Positions 5,750 to 6,736 of a DNA stretch of 6,736 nt are shown piece after piece (the first letter of the stretch is position 1; each line of letters begins with the position of its first letter). The notes beneath the pieces are model-generated. The model did not search any database, was not told the origin of the DNA, and worked only from the letters and a program-made list of their open reading frames with translations. A program made the position numbers and the translations under genes. Source of the DNA: Treponema sp. UBA1240 (GTDB lineage: Bacteria; Spirochaetota; Spirochaetia; Treponematales; Treponemataceae); contig DBWK01000132.1 in NCBI GenBank assembly GCA_002308875.1, forward strand, positions 1,568 through 8,303, given 5' to 3'.

Positions 5750-6736
5750 CTATTTAATGCTGTAAAGCAAATCACCGTAGCTTGGGAACGGCCAAAGCTC
5801 TTTCGGTGTAATTACTTCAAGCTCATCAGCGCAAACGCGCAGTTCATTCATCGCAGCAAAAACGTGTTCGCGGTAGAACATTGCAATTTTGCCGGAATCG
5901 CTGTCAGCAGCGAGCTCTTTTGCTTCCATGACGGATTTTTCGAGAGAGGCTGTTTTTTTGTAAATACAGCTTGTAAGTGTTGAAACTTTCTTAAGCATTT
6001 CACTTTCGTAAGTTGTATCGCACTCGCCGCAGGCAGCTTTTTTCAGACCGATTGTTTCCGCCAGTTTTGTCGCATACTTGCTTGCAGTAGGAAGAATATC
6101 CTTCTTTGCCATTTCAAGCATTGTTTCCGCTTCGATGTTGATAATCTTGGAATAGTTTTCGTTGTGGATTTCGTAGCGGCTTTCAAGCTCAACCTTGCTG
6201 TAAACGCCGAACTTTTCAAATACCTTAACGTTTTTTGCGTCCAAAATGTGCGGGAGAGCTTCCGGTGTTGATTTGAGGTTGTAAAGTCCGCGCTTTTCAG
6301 CTTCTTTTACCCAGGAATCATCGTAACCGTTTCCGTTAAAGATAATCCGTTTGTGTTCCTTAATTGTCTTCAAAATCAAGTCGTGCAAATCACCCTTGAA
6401 GTCCTTTGATTTTTCAAGAATATCCGCAAACTGGCTCAATTCTTCCGCAACAACCGTATTCAAGAATACGTTTGCACATGCAATTGATTCGTTTGAACCG
6501 AGCATACGGAACTCAAACTTGTTTCCGGTAAACGCAAACGGAGAAGTTCTGTTGCGGTCTGTCGTATCTTTGTTAAAGTCGGGCAGAACAGTAACACCAA
6601 TCTGCATTTTTTCTTTTTCGTGCTTGCCGTAAGGAACGCCTTTTTCAATGCTGTCAAGAATACCGCTAAGCTCATCGCCAAGGAAGATTGAAATTATGGC
6701 TGGCGGTGCTTCGTTAGCTCCAAGACGGTGGTCGTT
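5750..6736 (-). CDS. glnN: Glutamine synthetase type III, C-terminal part (5' end cut by window)
   Basis: This minus-strand gene encodes the last 328 residues of a type III glutamine synthetase, the ATP-dependent enzyme joining ammonia to glutamate in the cytosol. GlnN proteins are usually about 700 residues, so somewhat under half is present. The frame is open from the right edge. The first visible residues are NDHRLGANEAPPAII, a hallmark GSIII segment, followed by DRNRTSPFAFTGNKFEFRM (60-78), which carries the conserved Arg and the metal-binding Glu (E75). The internal ATG at 6605-6607 is not the start, because family-conserved sequence continues upstream of it. The helical C-terminal region includes MAKKDILPTASKYATKL and ends in the family-typical WPFPSYGDLLYSIK. 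The stop TAG lies 10 bases from the shared hairpin. No nitrogen regulator gene is visible; any promoter is outside the window. Confidence 0.93.
   Translation of the reverse strand, partial: NDHRLGANEAPPAIISIFLGDELSGILDSIEKGVPYGKHEKEKMQIGVTVLPDFNKDTTDRNRTSPFAFTGNKFEFRMLGSNESIACANVFLNTVVAEELSQFADILEKSKDFKGDLHDLILKTIKEHKRIIFNGNGYDDSWVKEAEKRGLYNLKSTPEALPHILDAKNVKVFEKFGVYSKVELESRYEIHNENYSKIINIEAETMLEMAKKDILPTASKYATKLAETIGLKKAACGECDTTYESEMLKKVSTLTSCIYKKTASLEKSVMEAKELAADSDSGKIAMFYREHVFAAMNELRVCADELEVITPKELWPFPSYGDLLYSIK

Noticed and set aside
6605..6607. ATG as the start of a 285-residue glnN product
   Set aside because: The frame continues upstream to the window edge and encodes the conserved NDHRLGANEAPPA segment, so this Met is internal.

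Overview
The window looks like ordinary chromosome from a moderately AT-rich anaerobic bacterium. Protein style and gene content (a CBS-SpoIIE-type phosphatase, a PccB/MmdA-type carboxyltransferase, a type III glutamine synthetase) suggest a host-associated spirochaete of the Treponema kind. This is an impression from reading the proteins, not a database match. No mobile element, CRISPR array, tRNA or rRNA was seen.

Layout, left to right. (1) 66-1316, + strand: a phosphatase with an N-terminal CBS-like sensor region and a C-terminal SpoIIE/PP2C domain. (2) It converges on a two-gene minus-strand operon: a complete half-size ABC exporter (2282-4012), then an HSL-type alpha/beta hydrolase (1349-2272) nine bases downstream and probably translationally coupled. 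(3) A 176-base divergent intergenic region (4013-4188) separates the exporter from a + strand acyl-CoA carboxyltransferase (4189-5679). It holds a near-consensus + strand promoter and an unusual cluster of TGACA/TGTCA half-sites. (4) The carboxyltransferase converges on the 3' part of glnN (5750-6736, minus strand), which runs off the right edge. A long hairpin at 5695-5739 fills the gap between them.

The genes do not form one pathway. The exporter and hydrolase probably work together, for example in export plus ester cleavage of a small molecule or lipid. The carboxyltransferase would need biotin carrier/carboxylase or decarboxylase-pump partners encoded elsewhere. GlnN assimilates ammonia.

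No undescribed multi-gene system was found. The most notable non-coding signal is the half-site cluster between the divergent promoters, where the motif TGACA-N13-TGTCA occurs twice, 54 bases apart, overlapping the predicted promoter elements. The main protein oddities are the missing N-terminal helix of the carboxyltransferase and its lack of visible partner genes.
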